Origin: Anolis sagrei
Taxonomy: Eukaryota > Chordata > Lepidosauria > Squamata > Anolidae
NCBI RefSeq assembly: GCF_037176765.1
Contig: NC_090022.1
Coordinates: 76,261,209 to 76,325,208, forward strand
Reading direction: 5' to 3'
DNA: 64,000 nt
How positions within the stretch are numbered: the first letter of the stretch is position 1; every line of letters begins with the position of its first letter. The position numbers and the translations under genes are program-made. This document shows positions 21,192 to 32,125 of this stretch, in pieces. Under the pieces are notes generated by a model. That model was not told the origin of the DNA and did no database searches. It worked only from the letters and a program-made list of their open reading frames with translations.

Positions 21192-22559
21192 TTCTGAGTG
21201 TCTTTATTAAGAATACAACAAAAGGCAAGTGTTTGGAAGACAATTACATCTTCAGTCGATGCAACTCAATGCTGTGCCAAAGTAATGTTTATCAAACTTT
21301 GTCTCATAATGACTCCCTCGGGTAGGAATCGTAGTACACGAGGACTCTCAGAATCTTGATTAAATTTGTTTTCAGTTTTGGAGTTCATTGCAAGCGCGGG
21401 CGATGGCAGTGAACATTGTTTTCTGGCTGGCTTTAGATAGGATGCATTTGCTAATGGATTCCTGGAGCATTTTTTAAAACACAGCTTAAAGTAAGGTTTA
21501 TGTCTTTATGTTGAATGAATCAGGGTTCCCTAGAGACAACTATATTATTTAGTCACAATTTATTAACAGTATCACTCATCGCAGGTAAGGGTTATATGGG
21601 ACCGAGCAGAGAAAGATTTACAGCTTTCTTGACACATTGAATTGCCACTATGAAGTCATCATGTTGTAATGCTGAAGTGACTGGGTCACTGGGTGCTTCG
21701 AAGTAAATGATTGAGAGGAATGGCAAATATGTAAAACTGAGGGTTTTTTAAAAAATGAAAAGGCAGAGGCAGAGTAACTGAGGCGGCAAGTGGCTCAGGT
21801 CACAAAAGCAGAATCATCAGAACTTGATGAAATTGTATTTCCATTGCATATTAAGCAAGCGTCTTAAACTGGTATTGCATCCTAGCCAGGTTAATGTATC
21901 TGCTGGGCCACTTAGCTGCATGTATTCCCATCATAATCAATAACATGATTGCAAGTAAGTAGCTTAACCATGGTTTCTTCAGTGACCAAATTGTCTTTAG
22001 AGCACTGCTGTGGTTTTTAAAATGGATTGACTGTTTTAAAAATGTTCTTTGATAAATTTGATCAGAAGGTGGTTTCTGTCAAAGCAGGGAAGCTACATCT
22101 GAACCAGAACATTTTGCAAAAAGTTGCTGAAGAGCTGGAGTTTGTGCACCCCAGAATTTACTGTATCTGCACTATTTTGTGCAAGCAAACCAAAAAGCAA
22201 AACAGGCCCTAAACCATTTTTCAGAGTCCAGGCAAATATGATATCCTGCATTATAACTGCACTTCACTTTCATTGACACAGACCTTCCCATTGTTGTTTT
22301 AATAGGGCACATTCTGAAAGTTGCTGATGGAGCAACTTCCCAAAACCAAGCATTTCTGCAGTCTTGTCGGTGCCTACATGGAAGGCTGGTTTGAACAGTA
22401 GGCATCCTGCCTTGATCTTCAAGCATGAAAAGAAAGTATATTCCTAAAAAGAAAAAAAAATCCATTAATTCAGAAAAGAGGCGAGTGGCTCAGGTCTGGA
22501 ACAAGGAGACTGGGACAAAAACAAACTACAGTCAGCTCTCCACATTTGTAAATTTAACT
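21192..22559. other. Unique stretch of 1.4 kb, nothing recognised
   Basis: No supported exon or repeat. Two open frames (22027-22212, 22172-22465) overlap on opposite strands without similarity. Confidence 0.45.
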
Positions 22560-22683
22560 TTTCTGAATTTGATATTTTGTTAGTTATATATGGTCTCTCT
22601 AGAATGTGTGATCCTCCCGTGTGTCTTTGTTGTCAACTTCTGTTGGACATTGACTATATAGTTGTGCCGAAGGACCTGGGGAT
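22560..22683. mobile_element. Partial MITE (TCCTCCAG/CTATAG type)
   Basis: TGGTCTCTCTAGAATG, GACTATATAGTTGTGCCG and AGGACCTGGGGATTCCTAGG match the repeat at 10666-10790 and the piece at 15455-15540. Confidence 0.5.
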
Positions 22684-22687
22684 TCCT

Positions 22688-23634
22688 AGGGTGCAGCCAC
22701 TTTGCAGAATGAAAGCAGCTTGACACCACTTTAACCACATAGCTCAGCGTTTCGCAACCTGGGGGTCGGGACCCCTGTGGGGGTCGCAAGGGGGTGTTAG
22801 AGGGATCGCCAAAGACCATCAGAAAACATAGTACTTTCTGCTGATCATGGGGGTTCAGTGTGGGAAGTTTGGTCCAATTCTATCGGTGGGGTTCAGAATG
22901 CTATTTCATTGTGGGTGAACTATAAATCCCAACAATTACAACTCCCAAATGGCAAGGCTCATTTTCTCCAAACTCTACCAGTGTTCACATTTGGGCATAT
23001 TGAGTATTTGTGCCAAGTTTGATCCAGATCCATCATTGCTTGAGTCCACAGTGTTCTCTGGAAGTAGGTGAACTACAACTCCAAAAAACTCAAGGTCAAT
23101 GTCCACCAGACCTTCCCAGTATTTTCTCTTGGTCATGGGAATTCTGTGTGCCAAGTTTGATTCAATTCCATCATTGGTGGAGTTCAGAAGGCTCTTTGAT
23201 TTTAGGTGAACTATAAATCCCAGCAACTCCAGCATTACCAAATGACAAAATCAATCACCCTCACCAGTATTCAAATTTGGGCGTATTGGGTATTTGTGCC
23301 AAATTTGTTCCAGTGACTGAAAATACATCCTGCATATCAGATATTTAGATTACGGATCATAACAGTAGCAAGATTACAATTGTGAAGTAGCAACGAAAAT
23401 AACATTATGGTTGGGGGTCACCACAACATGAGGACCTGTACTAAGAGGTCGAGGCATTAGGAAGGTTGAGAACCACTGACATAGCTTGAAGTTATACAAT
23501 CTTGGCACCAGAGCTTTCTGACAAAGAAAGCTAAATATCTCACAAAACTACAAACCCCATATTTCTATAACATTGAGGCATGGCCGTTAAAGTAGGGTCA
23601 AATTGCTATAATTCTGCAATGTGGTTACACCTTT
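22688..23634. mobile_element. TGCATCTACACTG-type MITE, split by a SPIN-like hAT
   Basis: The left 22688-22744 (GCAGCTTGACACCACTTTAAC) and right 23487-23634 (AAACTACAAACCCCATATTTC ... AATTCTGCAATGTGG) are the two parts of the TIR element seen whole at 37529-37745. The 734-bp hAT copy sits between them with its own 8-bp duplication ACATAGCT, which shows it landed in the older MITE. Confidence 0.8.
22745..23478. mobile_element. SPIN-like non-autonomous hAT, 734 bp, copy A
   Basis: Ends are CAGCGTTTCGCAACCTGGGG and AGGAAGGTTGAGAACCACTG, and the 8-bp duplication ACATAGCT lies at 22737-22744 and 23479-23486. Terminal and internal blocks (GGGGGTCACCACAACATGAGG, ATATCAGATATTTAGATTACG) are those of SPIN hAT elements. 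The interior repeats a GAACTATAAATCCC/TTTGATCCA-type unit several times, diverged. No transposase. Copy B (35476-36209) has exactly the same length; I count one difference over about 290 bp at one end and about eight over 130 bp at the other. Confidence 0.9.
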
Positions 23635-23795
23635 AGAGAATTGAGCTAGAGAATCTCAAAGCAAACTTTACTTTAGTTGGGATTTGCTAAGTAAACTCAA
23701 ATAAAAAACTGTTTCTCAATTGCACTGCTTTGTGAAGGGGGCTGTGATTGCCAGTACTGAGAAAAACAGTATTTATTTATTACAAATATCTATAA

Positions 23796-24101
23796 CAGGG
23801 GTCCTCAAACTAAGGCCCGGGGGCTGGATACGGCCCTCCAAGGTCATTTACCCAGCCCTCGTTCCGATCTCATCAGCCAAAAGCAGGCCCACACTTCCCA
23901 TTGAAATATTAATAAGTTTATATTTGTTAAAATTGTTCTTCATTTGAATTATTGTATTGTTTTAAAGTGTTTTTGCACTACAAATAAGATATGTGCAGTG
24001 TGCATAGGAATTCATTCATTTTTTTAAAATTATAATCTGGCCCTCCAACAGTTTGAGGGACTGTGACCTGGCCCTATGTTTAAAAAGTTTGAGGACCCCT
24101 G
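23796..24101. mobile_element. hAT MITE, 306 bp, with 8-bp target duplication
   Basis: Ends CAGGGGTCCTCAAACT and AGTTTGAGGACCCCTG are perfect 16-bp inverted repeats. ATCTATAA lies at 23788-23795 and 24102-24109. The subterminal GGCCCTCCAACAG and GGCTGGATACGGCCC are typical of Charlie-like hAT. No coding capacity. Confidence 0.92.
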
Positions 24102-24112
24102 ATCTATAATAT

Positions 24113-24370
24113 ATAGTGGGCATTTGGTATCCGTTTAGGCTTGGTTTAAGTACCCCGTCAATGCCAGAATCTATGAAGGTTCAAATCCCATTATATACAA
24201 TAATATAGTAAAATTGTGTCTCTTATATAACATGGCAAAATCAAGGCTTGCTGTTTGAAATTTTTTTATTTTTTGATATTCAAAATAATATTTTTGGATA
24301 TATCAAACTATGGACTATTTAATTCATAGATATAGAATCTGTGGATACGGAGAGCTCATTGGGCCCTATA
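24113..24370. mobile_element. Pogo/Tigger-type TIR repeat
   Basis: GTGGGCATTTGGTATCCG on the left, AATCTGTGGATACGGAGAGC on the right, with CCATTATATACAATAATATAG and TCTCTTATATAACATGG inside, the same order as 11373-11590. Confidence 0.6.
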
Positions 24371-25379
24371 TCGGTGGATTTCAGGATGGATATCACCAAT
24401 AAAAACAAGAAAGCAATCAAACCATACAAATAATCATGCATAATTCAATATAAAATCAGCCTTTGCATGGGTCAGCATGTGGTGGGCAGAATAATAAGTG
24501 GTGAAATGTATCCCCAATACAATTAGAGTAGAATCTAATTATAGCCAAGTCTCTCAAATAAAATGATACCAAGTGGGAACATAGTTATTGGTCAGCAATG
24601 GCTCCAGGTTGGGGAAGGATGTTTTATCCACAATATGCCCGCAGTCCTCCCACTGCCTGCCTCTCCCATAGCCCCCCTCCTCTTCATCGCTGGGCTATTA
24701 TCTATTTCCTTGCTCTGCCCCCGAGCCCAATTTGTGCTACTGGCCACAGGGAAGGTGACAAGGCAGGCCTCTTAGAAGGACTGGCAGAGAAACCTGCATC
24801 ATCATCAAGGAACAGCAACACGGAAAGGGTTGTGAGGGCATGTCCTTGAAGTTTGCAGTGGGTCTTCTTGCAAGAATCTGAACTTTTGCTGGTGCTCAGC
24901 AATGCAGATTCCTCATTTCATGTTTTAAAAGTGATAGCATTTTCAGACAGCATTTTAGGCCTCCTGAAAAATAGAAGGAAGAGGACTCCAAATGAGGAAA
25001 TTGTCTTCATCCAAGCCTCCAGATCACTAGTGTATGCTTGTCCCATTTCCGCTTAGTGCCTTCAATGCATTATTGTTCCTACCTTAGCTCACAATTCAAA
25101 TTAGACTTATCTTTCCATCTCAGCAGATGAATAAACCACAGAGACACGATTTCATTATCAGTCGTGGAAGCAACTCTTGTTTTTGAAACAGTAAAGAGAC
25201 GGCTTGCAATACACAAACATGGGTTTGCAGACAGAAGGATTGTCTCTAGGGCTAGCAGGATAGCACCTTTCGACAGCAAAATATGACAGAAATAAATAAA
25301 ACTCTGAAAGGAAAGGTTTGCTCCTGCCATTTCCATAATGAGGGAGGGTCTGTTTTCCATCAGAGCTGTTCCTTGCTTT
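24371..25379. other. Unique stretch, nothing recognised
   Basis: About 1 kb. 24598-24849 is locally GC-rich with overlapping frames on both strands that have no known relative. Confidence 0.4.
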
Positions 25380-25745
25380 CCCTTAAGTGTATTCTATCAA
25401 TGATTGTCCCCTAAGGGCTGGAGACTAGATAGCGGCACTACATCAAATAATTGGAAAGTCAAACTCTGTGTCCTATTACTCATGTTAACAGGCTCTCCAG
25501 ATAGTAGATGTTTCAGACGGAGAGCTAATCATCGCTGCCACCAAGGGCTGTCTGTATGTCTGTGCCTCCCGCACATAAGATGCCACCCCAGCGGTGGCCA
25601 ATGACATGGTCCCTGGTTTTGCATTGCAAAGGCCCTGATTTGTTAGATGACAAGAATGACAATGGGCAGGTGAATGGCTACCAAATTGCTTGATTTCCAA
25701 AATGGTTTGGTTCAAATTTATATCTTTGTTTATATTGCTAGCTCA
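25380..25745. other. Candidate non-coding control element
   Basis: Repeat-free sequence of balanced composition in a region otherwise full of transposon debris. Visible short motifs are GCTAATC, TTTGCATTGCAAA (a 13-bp palindrome, C/EBP- or octamer-like), and CTCATTAATAG. Conservation cannot be judged from one sequence; this is an inference from texture only. Confidence 0.25.
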
Positions 25746-26924
25746 TTAATAGAGGTTCTGTGCTTGTACACTTTCTATTATTTAGCAGTAAAGAGAGGCA
25801 GGTAATTAATAATAATTACGATAATAATAATAATTGTAGTAGTACTTGTTATTTTTTTAACTTCCCTTTAATTTCCATAGTATAGATAGATATGACAGAG
25901 CGACAAATAGGACTTAAATTCTGTCCATCTAGATTATCTGTGCAAAATGGCTTATTTCCTTCCTTGTCTTTATTTTCTTAGATAACGTCTGATTTTACCA
26001 GACTACCTTGTGTCCAAAAGGTTAAAGGGCCCTTTTACGTTGTGCAAAACTCTTAACTGTCTTTAGGTGTGAAGGTAAAAATATTTTCAGAATTAATAAG
26101 GTGATATTATATTGATTTGTCATCAACAGCCATAATCAAACTACAGTAGATCCACAACTAGTGGTGGCTGACATATGTTGGGCAATGAATCCTCTGCTAT
26201 CCAATGTACAAGTTTCAGGTGAAAATAGTGATAACGCAAGGCAGGTTTAAACACATCTGTCTGTCTCTTGAAACCACAATTGTTCCCCCTCCCCAGATCT
26301 TCATTTTCTTAGAAAACTTGGATTTTGGAGACACCTGTTCATCAAGATAATGTTTGTTGGTTCCTTTCTTCAAGACCCCTTTCAAAAGTGCTGTACTTAC
26401 TTTTCTCTTTAGTATATTTGTTTAAACTATATGGATATATGTGGCAGAATGAAAATCACGCATAGTTCATGTCTTTACCAGTCCACACACTATCTTGCTA
26501 GAGAAAAGATATGCCATGCAGATGATTAGTGAAGAATAAGGTGTTTACTCTTTGTTATGCAGAACAACATATATACAGTCAGGTGAACAGTTGCATTGAT
26601 TCACACATCCTTTGAGAGAGAGTCAAATGGTCTTTGGGTATCCATATGAAACATCATCTTCCAGTAGCCCAGAAGCAGAAATACTAACTATTTTGGCAAG
26701 CTCCTGCACAGAAAACCTAAACATGTAACTGTTACCAAAAGTCCCAGGCTCAGCTAGCTTCTGGGTGCAATGCAATCAATCAGCTTCGTGCTTTGCATGT
26801 TTCAGTGAACACACTCACCAACTGATTTTTACATGCTCCAACAATATAAACTATACAAAATTATACTACACTGCTTCTCTATTTAGCTCTAACTGTATAA
26901 CTGTGCTCAGATATGGGTTTCATG
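25746..26924. other. Unique stretch, nothing recognised
   Basis: About 1.2 kb without a recognised gene. 26500-26860 has some look of an old interspersed repeat but I cannot place it. Confidence 0.4.
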
Positions 26925-26992
26925 TTGGAATATAGATTCAAAACCCTGATCTCCAGAGTCATAGTCCAATGCTCAAACCACATTGACTCCTG
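26925..26992 (-). mobile_element. tRNA-SINE head piece
   Basis: ATTCAAAACCCTGATCTCCAG, then GTCATAGTCCAATGCTCAAAC is the reversed head (with B box) of the SINE type found whole at 30245-30422. Confidence 0.55.
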
Positions 26993-27289
26993 ACGTTTAG
27001 TGGACTTTAGAAAATTAATTTCTAAATTTTGGACCAACACCTTACAGAGCAAACCAAGATTCCGGTTTTTAACAATTGCAATCATGGATGTCACTGAGAT
27101 TGGGGACATCACTGGTGCAGATGAAAAGAAGGTCTTACTCAGTGGTTGCACCTGCATTCTGGAATTTTTATCACATAAAACTAGGTTGGGACTTCTCTGA
27201 AAGCATTTTATTGCTTGAGGAAGAACTTCTGTTTTAAACACACTTTTGTTTTGCTTTGAGATAGGTTCGTTTATCTAACCTTGTTTCAT

Positions 27290-27430
27290 GTTCTGCATCT
27301 TATTGTGTTTTTATTACTGTTCTGGAATTTATTGTATTGCATGGTTCATTTTAATTGTACTTAGCTACCCTGAGTGTGTAGGAGCGCCTGAGCAATGGGA
27401 TTAAAATTGGTTATTTAAATAAATAAAATA
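27290..27430 (+). mobile_element. Old LINE 3' end
   Basis: TTGTATTGCATGG, TTTTAATTG, then GCTACCCTGAGTGTG and a tail TTATTTAAATAAATAAA. Same layout as other LINE 3' ends here, diverged. Confidence 0.5.
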
Positions 27431-27985
27431 TAAGGTCAGCCCCGCTTTTTCTACAAGTCTTTAGTTCAAGTTTGGACTCTGTACATATTGTTTCCAAGCC
27501 TTTTTCTACAGCTGTAAAGGTCAAGAAACCTCAGAGGCTGGGATCTATTCAGTTTCTGAGTACATCTGCAGCTCCAGTGCTTTGTGTGCTCTTGTCTCTT
27601 CTGAGGGGCAATGCACACTAGGTTTTTTCCCCTCAAGATATTGGTTTTCAGTCTCACTACAGCTGTTAATTTGCTCAGCGATGTTAAGTTGATTGTGTTA
27701 CCACTGATTGGTGAAGGGTTACGGAGTATGCGTTTCAGCTCTAATTGAATTGTCACAGAATGTACTTTTGTATTCCATTGCCATTTCACACGACTCTTTA
27801 CATGCTATTTTCTGCTTTACGTGTGTGTGTAATAATTGGAACTTTTAAAAGTTACTATTTTGGATTACAGCTCCCGTAACTTATGCAGACAGAATTAGTG
27901 TCCAAAAAGTAAATTTCCCAAGTTCTGAATACCTGGCAATGGAGGTTGATGTTCCATATATCTGATGAACTGGGTATCTCTCCAT
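27431..27985. other. Unique stretch, nothing recognised
   Basis: A 107-codon open frame on the - strand (27789-27466) has no motif I recognise. Confidence 0.4.
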
Positions 27986-28136
27986 GGCCCCTTCCACACA
28001 GCTGAATAAAATCCCACATTATCTGCTTTGAACTGGAATATATGGCAGTGTGGACTCAGTTAACCCAGTTCAAAGCAGATAGTGTGGGATTTTCTGCCTT
28101 GATATTCTGGGTCATATGTCTGTGTGGAAAGGCCCC
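27986..28136. mobile_element. Hairpin MITE (GGCCCCTTCCACAC type)
   Basis: Left arm GGCCCCTTCCACACAG with CACATTATCTGCTTTGAACTG; right arm CAGTTCAAAGCAGATAGTGTG with CTGTGTGGAAAGGCCCC. Almost the whole element folds on itself. Relatives: 33520-33667 and, more distantly, 38490-38638. Confidence 0.85.
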
Positions 28137-28504
28137 ATGACAGCTCATATCAAAGCAAAATTTCTGGTCCTAAAGCTGAGACAATAATAAATTTAATAGG
28201 ATATAATTCCCCTTCTAGTTGCTTGGTACAACAAGAAGCCCTTTTTATGTTTCAAAGTCTTTGAAATTTGGTACTGACTTTCCCACTTCCCTTGTTTTTG
28301 GATGATTTCTCCACTTCCTATGCTTTACTAAAAATTAGACCCATTTACCCTGTCTCCAAGGTTCACAGCATCCCATGTAGATTTAGGATGTTCAGACAGT
28401 CGTACTAAAATACATTATTTGTATAGTTTTCAAGATGATGGGAGAATTCCCTTTTTATTTCTCAGTATGCTTGTACTTGCATACACAGATGTATACATAT
28501 AGGA

Positions 28505-28674
28505 TCTCATCACACTAGAGAATAAATCCACTTTAAATCCAGTTTCTCCCTCCTGCAGAATTCTGGGGTTTGTAGTTTAGTCTGTTAAAGGCTCCTCCCT
28601 AAACTACAAACCCCAGAAATCTGCATCAGGTAGAAACCAGATTTAAAGTAGATTCATTCTCTAGTGTGATGAGA
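28505..28674. mobile_element. Hairpin MITE (TCTCATCACACTAGAG type)
   Basis: TCTCATCACACTAGAGAATA on the left is mirrored by TCATTCTCTAGTGTGATGAGA on the right (20-odd bases), and GGGGTTTGTAGTTTAG by CTAAACTACAAACCCC in the middle. Non-coding foldback element. Confidence 0.85.
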
Positions 28675-28981
28675 CTCATAGTCTATCAATACTTTCTGCT
28701 GTGCTGTGCCCATTCTAGAGTGGTTGTCTTATATGAGCCTTGTAATAACTTATTTGGCTGCTTCATCATCACTACAATAACAACAATAATGCCTGAATCA
28801 CTAGGTGCTGTAGAGTAATTAAGTTAAAAGGAACAACTCATCCCTTCGGGCTTACTATCTAAGAAAGATAACCCCATTAGCAAAGGGAGATGAAAGGGAA
28901 AGAGGCAGAGTCCTGAGGTTAAAAGGGCTCTGGAGAAAAGAGGCTTTTTCAGATGCCTTTAAATGCAAAGTGGGATAACTG

Positions 28982-29038
28982 CAAGGAAGGAAGGAAGGAA
29001 GGAAGGAAGGAAGGAAGGAAGGAAGGAAGGAAGGAAGG
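28982..29038. repeat. (GGAA)n microsatellite
   Basis: About 14 uninterrupted GGAA/AAGG units, read as a K/E/G/R-rich frame if translated. GGAA repeats are known binding arrays for ETS-family factors in other genomes; no such role is shown here. Confidence 0.95.
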
Positions 29039-29248
29039 GTGGGTGTAATGGGAGGAAGAGTAAATTCCAGAGATTAAAGGTTATGGAACTCCCCTTTCAC
29101 ACTTTCATCTTTTCTCTCTTACTTTCACCCTCCCCATATTTGCAGTTATCCTTCTTTACAAGTGTTTAAATGCATCTCCAAACCATTGAACGTCAAGACT
29201 TTGCTTCTTCCACTTTCTTTTCCCTTCTTTCAGTTCCTGTAACAGGGC

Positions 29249-29578
29249 AACAGGAGCCCCTGGTGGCACAGTGGGTTAAAGCGCTGAGCTGCTGAACTTG
29301 TTGCCTGAAAGGTCACAGGTTTGAATCCGAGGAGTAGCATGAGCTTCCGCTGTCAGCCCCAGCTTTCTGCCAACCTAGCAGTTCAAAAACATGCAAATGT
29401 GAGTAGATCAATAGGTACTGCTCTGGTGGTAAGGTCCACTCCATGCAGTCATGCCGGCCACATGACTTTGGAGGTGTCTATGGACAGCGCCGGCTCTTCG
29501 ACTTAGAAATTGAGATGAGCACCAACACCGAGTCAGACACAACTGGACTTAATGTCAGGGGAACACCTTTACCTTTGC
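29249..29578 (+). mobile_element. Sauria-type tRNA SINE, near full length
   Basis: tRNA-like head with CCCTGGTGGCACAGTGGGTT and B box GGTTTGAATCC (29319), central CCCAGCTTTCTGCCAACC and CACATGACTTTGGAGGTGTC, and a Bov-B-like end ACTGGACTTAATGTCAGGGG followed by CCTTTACCTTT. The 3' end is shared with Bov-B LINEs, whose machinery is known to mobilise this SINE type. Possible imperfect duplication TAACAG at both sides. Confidence 0.88.
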
Positions 29579-29589
29579 TTAACAGTACA

Positions 29590-30244
29590 ATGTCCCTAAG
29601 GCATCAGCTCCCACTTCAGTTTGAAAGCACTGTCAGGACTAGTTTGAACTTGGACAGGAGGCTTCCAATGAATACCAGGAACTCTGGGCTTTATTTCAGA
29701 GGAAGGAACTGGCAAAAAGCTCTTTCTTTCCTAAGAAAAGCAAAAAAAAAATAAAAATCCTTGGGTTGCCATATGTTAGCAGGTGACTTGAAAGCTCCTA
29801 CATACATAGAAAGACTACTATTTTCTGCCCCATGTGCTAAGATGTCTTGGCTGACATTAGGTACTTTATACTTTAAGGTTTACAACTCTTTAAATATGCT
29901 GCTTGTCACTTCTTCATTCCAATTCATTCCTCATATTAGTAGCATTTTCTTGTTAATGGGTTGGGGAAGATTATACCTGCAGTCACCATTAACTAAGCAC
30001 AAATAAGTCCAGATAATCATGATGTATTCCTGGTGCTATCACACTTTCTTCTCCCCTTCTGCCCCAGGGCTGAATTGAAGCATGCCATTTGTACATCTAT
30101 GCATGTACACAGACACATACATATAAAGTCAAAGAATACTCCTTACATATCAATATGCAGAAACTTTAAGGGAAAACAAGGAGAGGAAGCATAGAAGTGA
30201 CAAAGACAAGAATAGATCTCGTTTATAAGGGCATCAACAGAAGT
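29590..30244. other. Unique stretch, nothing recognised
   Basis: No gene recognised; open frames at 29443-30006 start in the SINE and continue by chance. Confidence 0.4.
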
Positions 30245-30422
30245 CACCATGGCATAATGATTTGGGCATTGCGTTATGATTCTGCAGAACAGGGTTCGAA
30301 TCCCTGCTTGGCCTTGAAAACTTTGGGCAAGTCACAAATTCTAAGCCTCAGAACAACCAATTAAAGGTTCTCCTTAGCATCACTGTAAGTTGGAAACAAC
30401 TTGAAGGCACATAACAACAGTT
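30245..30422 (+). mobile_element. tRNA SINE with GGCACATAACAAC tail
   Basis: Head with A-box-like GGCATAATGATTTGGGC and B box GGGTTCGAATCCC (30292-30304), middle TTGGGCAAGTCAC, and tail AACTTGAAGGCACATAACAAC. Reverse copies or pieces occur at 2860, 6865, 26925 and 46688-46860. Confidence 0.75.
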
Positions 30423-30741
30423 ATCACTTTGTATGTGCAGATAGAATATGGGTTCAGAATAAACCAGGAAATATCAACTGAATAAAAAGGGTTACTTTGC
30501 ACGTATCTCTTGGGGTTTACTCGGCTCACAAAGTGTCACTCAATCATAATTGTGGTTTCTTTGGCTAAACATACTGCAAGGTGATGGCAAGCTTGCCATT
30601 CGTGAAAAATTAATGAACAGAATATTTCTTGAATATTTTGATCCATATATCTCCAACAAAGGCTGATTTATTTTGAAAGGCAGGGATTGCAGCTAGCCCC
30701 GTGAGGTGGCAGGTGGGGCTTTGCATCCTGATCCTATAGGC

Positions 30742-31490
30742 CCGTGGTTCTCAACCATCCTAATTCTGCGACCCCGTAATACAGTTCCTCATGTTGTGGT
30801 GACCCCCAACCATAAAATTATTTTGTTGCTACTTCGTAATGATACTGCTATGAATCGTAATGTAAATATCTGATATGCAGGGCGTATTTAATTTTGCTGT
30901 GTCTTGTGTCCTGTGAACCGCTGTGAGTCGCCTCCGGGCTGAGAACAGCGGTATAGAAGTAAAGTAAATAAATAATAATAAATAAATATTTTCATTCACT
31001 GGACCAAATTTGGCACAAATCACCAATACGCCCAAATTTGAATACTGGTGGGATTGGGGGGGGGGGGGAGGGGGAGGGATTGATTTTGTCATTTGGGAGT
31101 TGTAGTTGATGGGATTCATAGTTAACCTACAATCAAAGAGCATTCAACAATGGAATTGAACCAAACTTGGCACACAGAACTCCCATGACTGACAGAAAAT
31201 ACTGGAGATGTTTGGTGGGCATTGACCTTGACTTTTGGAGTTGTAGTTCACCTTCAATTCAAAAATGATGGATCTGGACCAGACTTAGTACAAATGCTCA
31301 ATATGCTCAAATGTGAACACTGCTGGAGTTTGGGGGAAATAGACCTTGGCATTTGGGAGGTTCAGTTGCTGGGATTTATAGTTCACCTACAATCAAAGAG
31401 CATTCTGGAATCCACCACTGATAAAATTGGGCCAAAATTCCCACACAGAACCCACATGAACAACAGAAAGTACTGTGTTTTCTGATGGTC
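30742..31490. mobile_element. SPIN-like hAT, older truncated copy with LINE insertion
   Basis: Starts CCGTGGTTCTCAACCATCC (a mutated CAGTGG end) and follows the 35476-36209 copy (GTTCCTCATGTTGTGGTGACC, then the repeated GTTCACCTACAATCAAAGAGC unit) but stops at GGTCTTTGGTGACTGC, so the last 70 bp and the terminus are gone. 30884-30987 is a LINE 3' end (GAACCGCTGTGAGTCGCC, AAATAAATAATAA) inserted in it. A G-run sits at 31058-31076. Confidence 0.8.
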
Positions 31491-31659
31491 TTTGGTGACT
31501 GCATAATCAAAGGTTACCTATATTCTAGTTATCTTCAGACAGAAGAGAAATTTAGAAATGTAAAAGATTGTTGTAAAAAAATCCAGGCAACTAAAATACG
31601 CACATAAAATTAAGGCACAAATGTGTATTACTGACTCTTTTAAAAGAACAATGCTTTCT
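31491..31659. other. Unique stretch, nothing recognised
   Basis: Short gap between the hAT copy and the candidate conserved element. Confidence 0.4.
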
Positions 31660-32125
31660 CCAGTGTTTTTAGGAATTCAAATTTTTATTCATAATTCTAT
31701 GTACACAGCTTTGTCCGCTTCAGAGACATTATCTCTGCCACCCCCAAAGATTATTCTGGCGGAATTTCTTTCAGCACAAACTGTGAGCTGAAGATCTTTT
31801 AACCCTACAAATAAACCCTCATAGCCTAATAATTGTTGTATCTTAGCAATTTATTCGTGTAATGGGCACATTAGCCTTCATCTTTTTATTGATTCTCGGC
31901 CGCTCTCTTGCGAGCAGGTTGTTCCACAGGAGAGCAGAGATTATTAGTCTAAAATTGGGCCGTTGTGCAATGATGTGATGAACTAACTCCTACTTTTCCA
32001 ACGGCTCCTCCTCGCTTAATGTCAGCTAAGTTAATCTGCCACTGTCTCAGATGTTATCAGCTCCATGCACAGCGTATTTAATTAGCCTCTTGCTTTAAAA
32101 GCCAGCCCTGGGTGTCACTTAAAAG
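31660..32125. promoter_or_regulatory. Candidate conserved non-coding element
   Basis: About 450 bp with no repeat similarity and no usable frame, unlike its surroundings. It holds a dense set of short factor-like sites: TTATTGATT (31890), TTGTGCAAT (31972, C/EBP-like), CAGATGTTATC (32049, E-box next to GATA), TTTAATTAG (32078, homeodomain core). It lies 4.3 kb before the CDC23 promoter side. Conservation is a guess from texture; the host gene it would serve is unknown. Confidence 0.4.

Noticed and set aside
22975-23241. 88-codon frame kept in two places (also 35713-35979)
   Set aside because: Both lie in the near-identical non-autonomous hAT copies and read through its internal repeats; the sharing reflects recent copying, not selection.
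26500-26860. Possible LTR-like sequence
   Set aside because: No terminal repeats, primer site or coding part could be found; similarity was only an impression.
30285-30310. Possible tRNA gene (B-box-like GGTTCGAATCC)
   Set aside because: The box is part of a tRNA-derived SINE with a SINE body and tail; no cloverleaf can be drawn. The same holds for 29319, 39590 and 44578.
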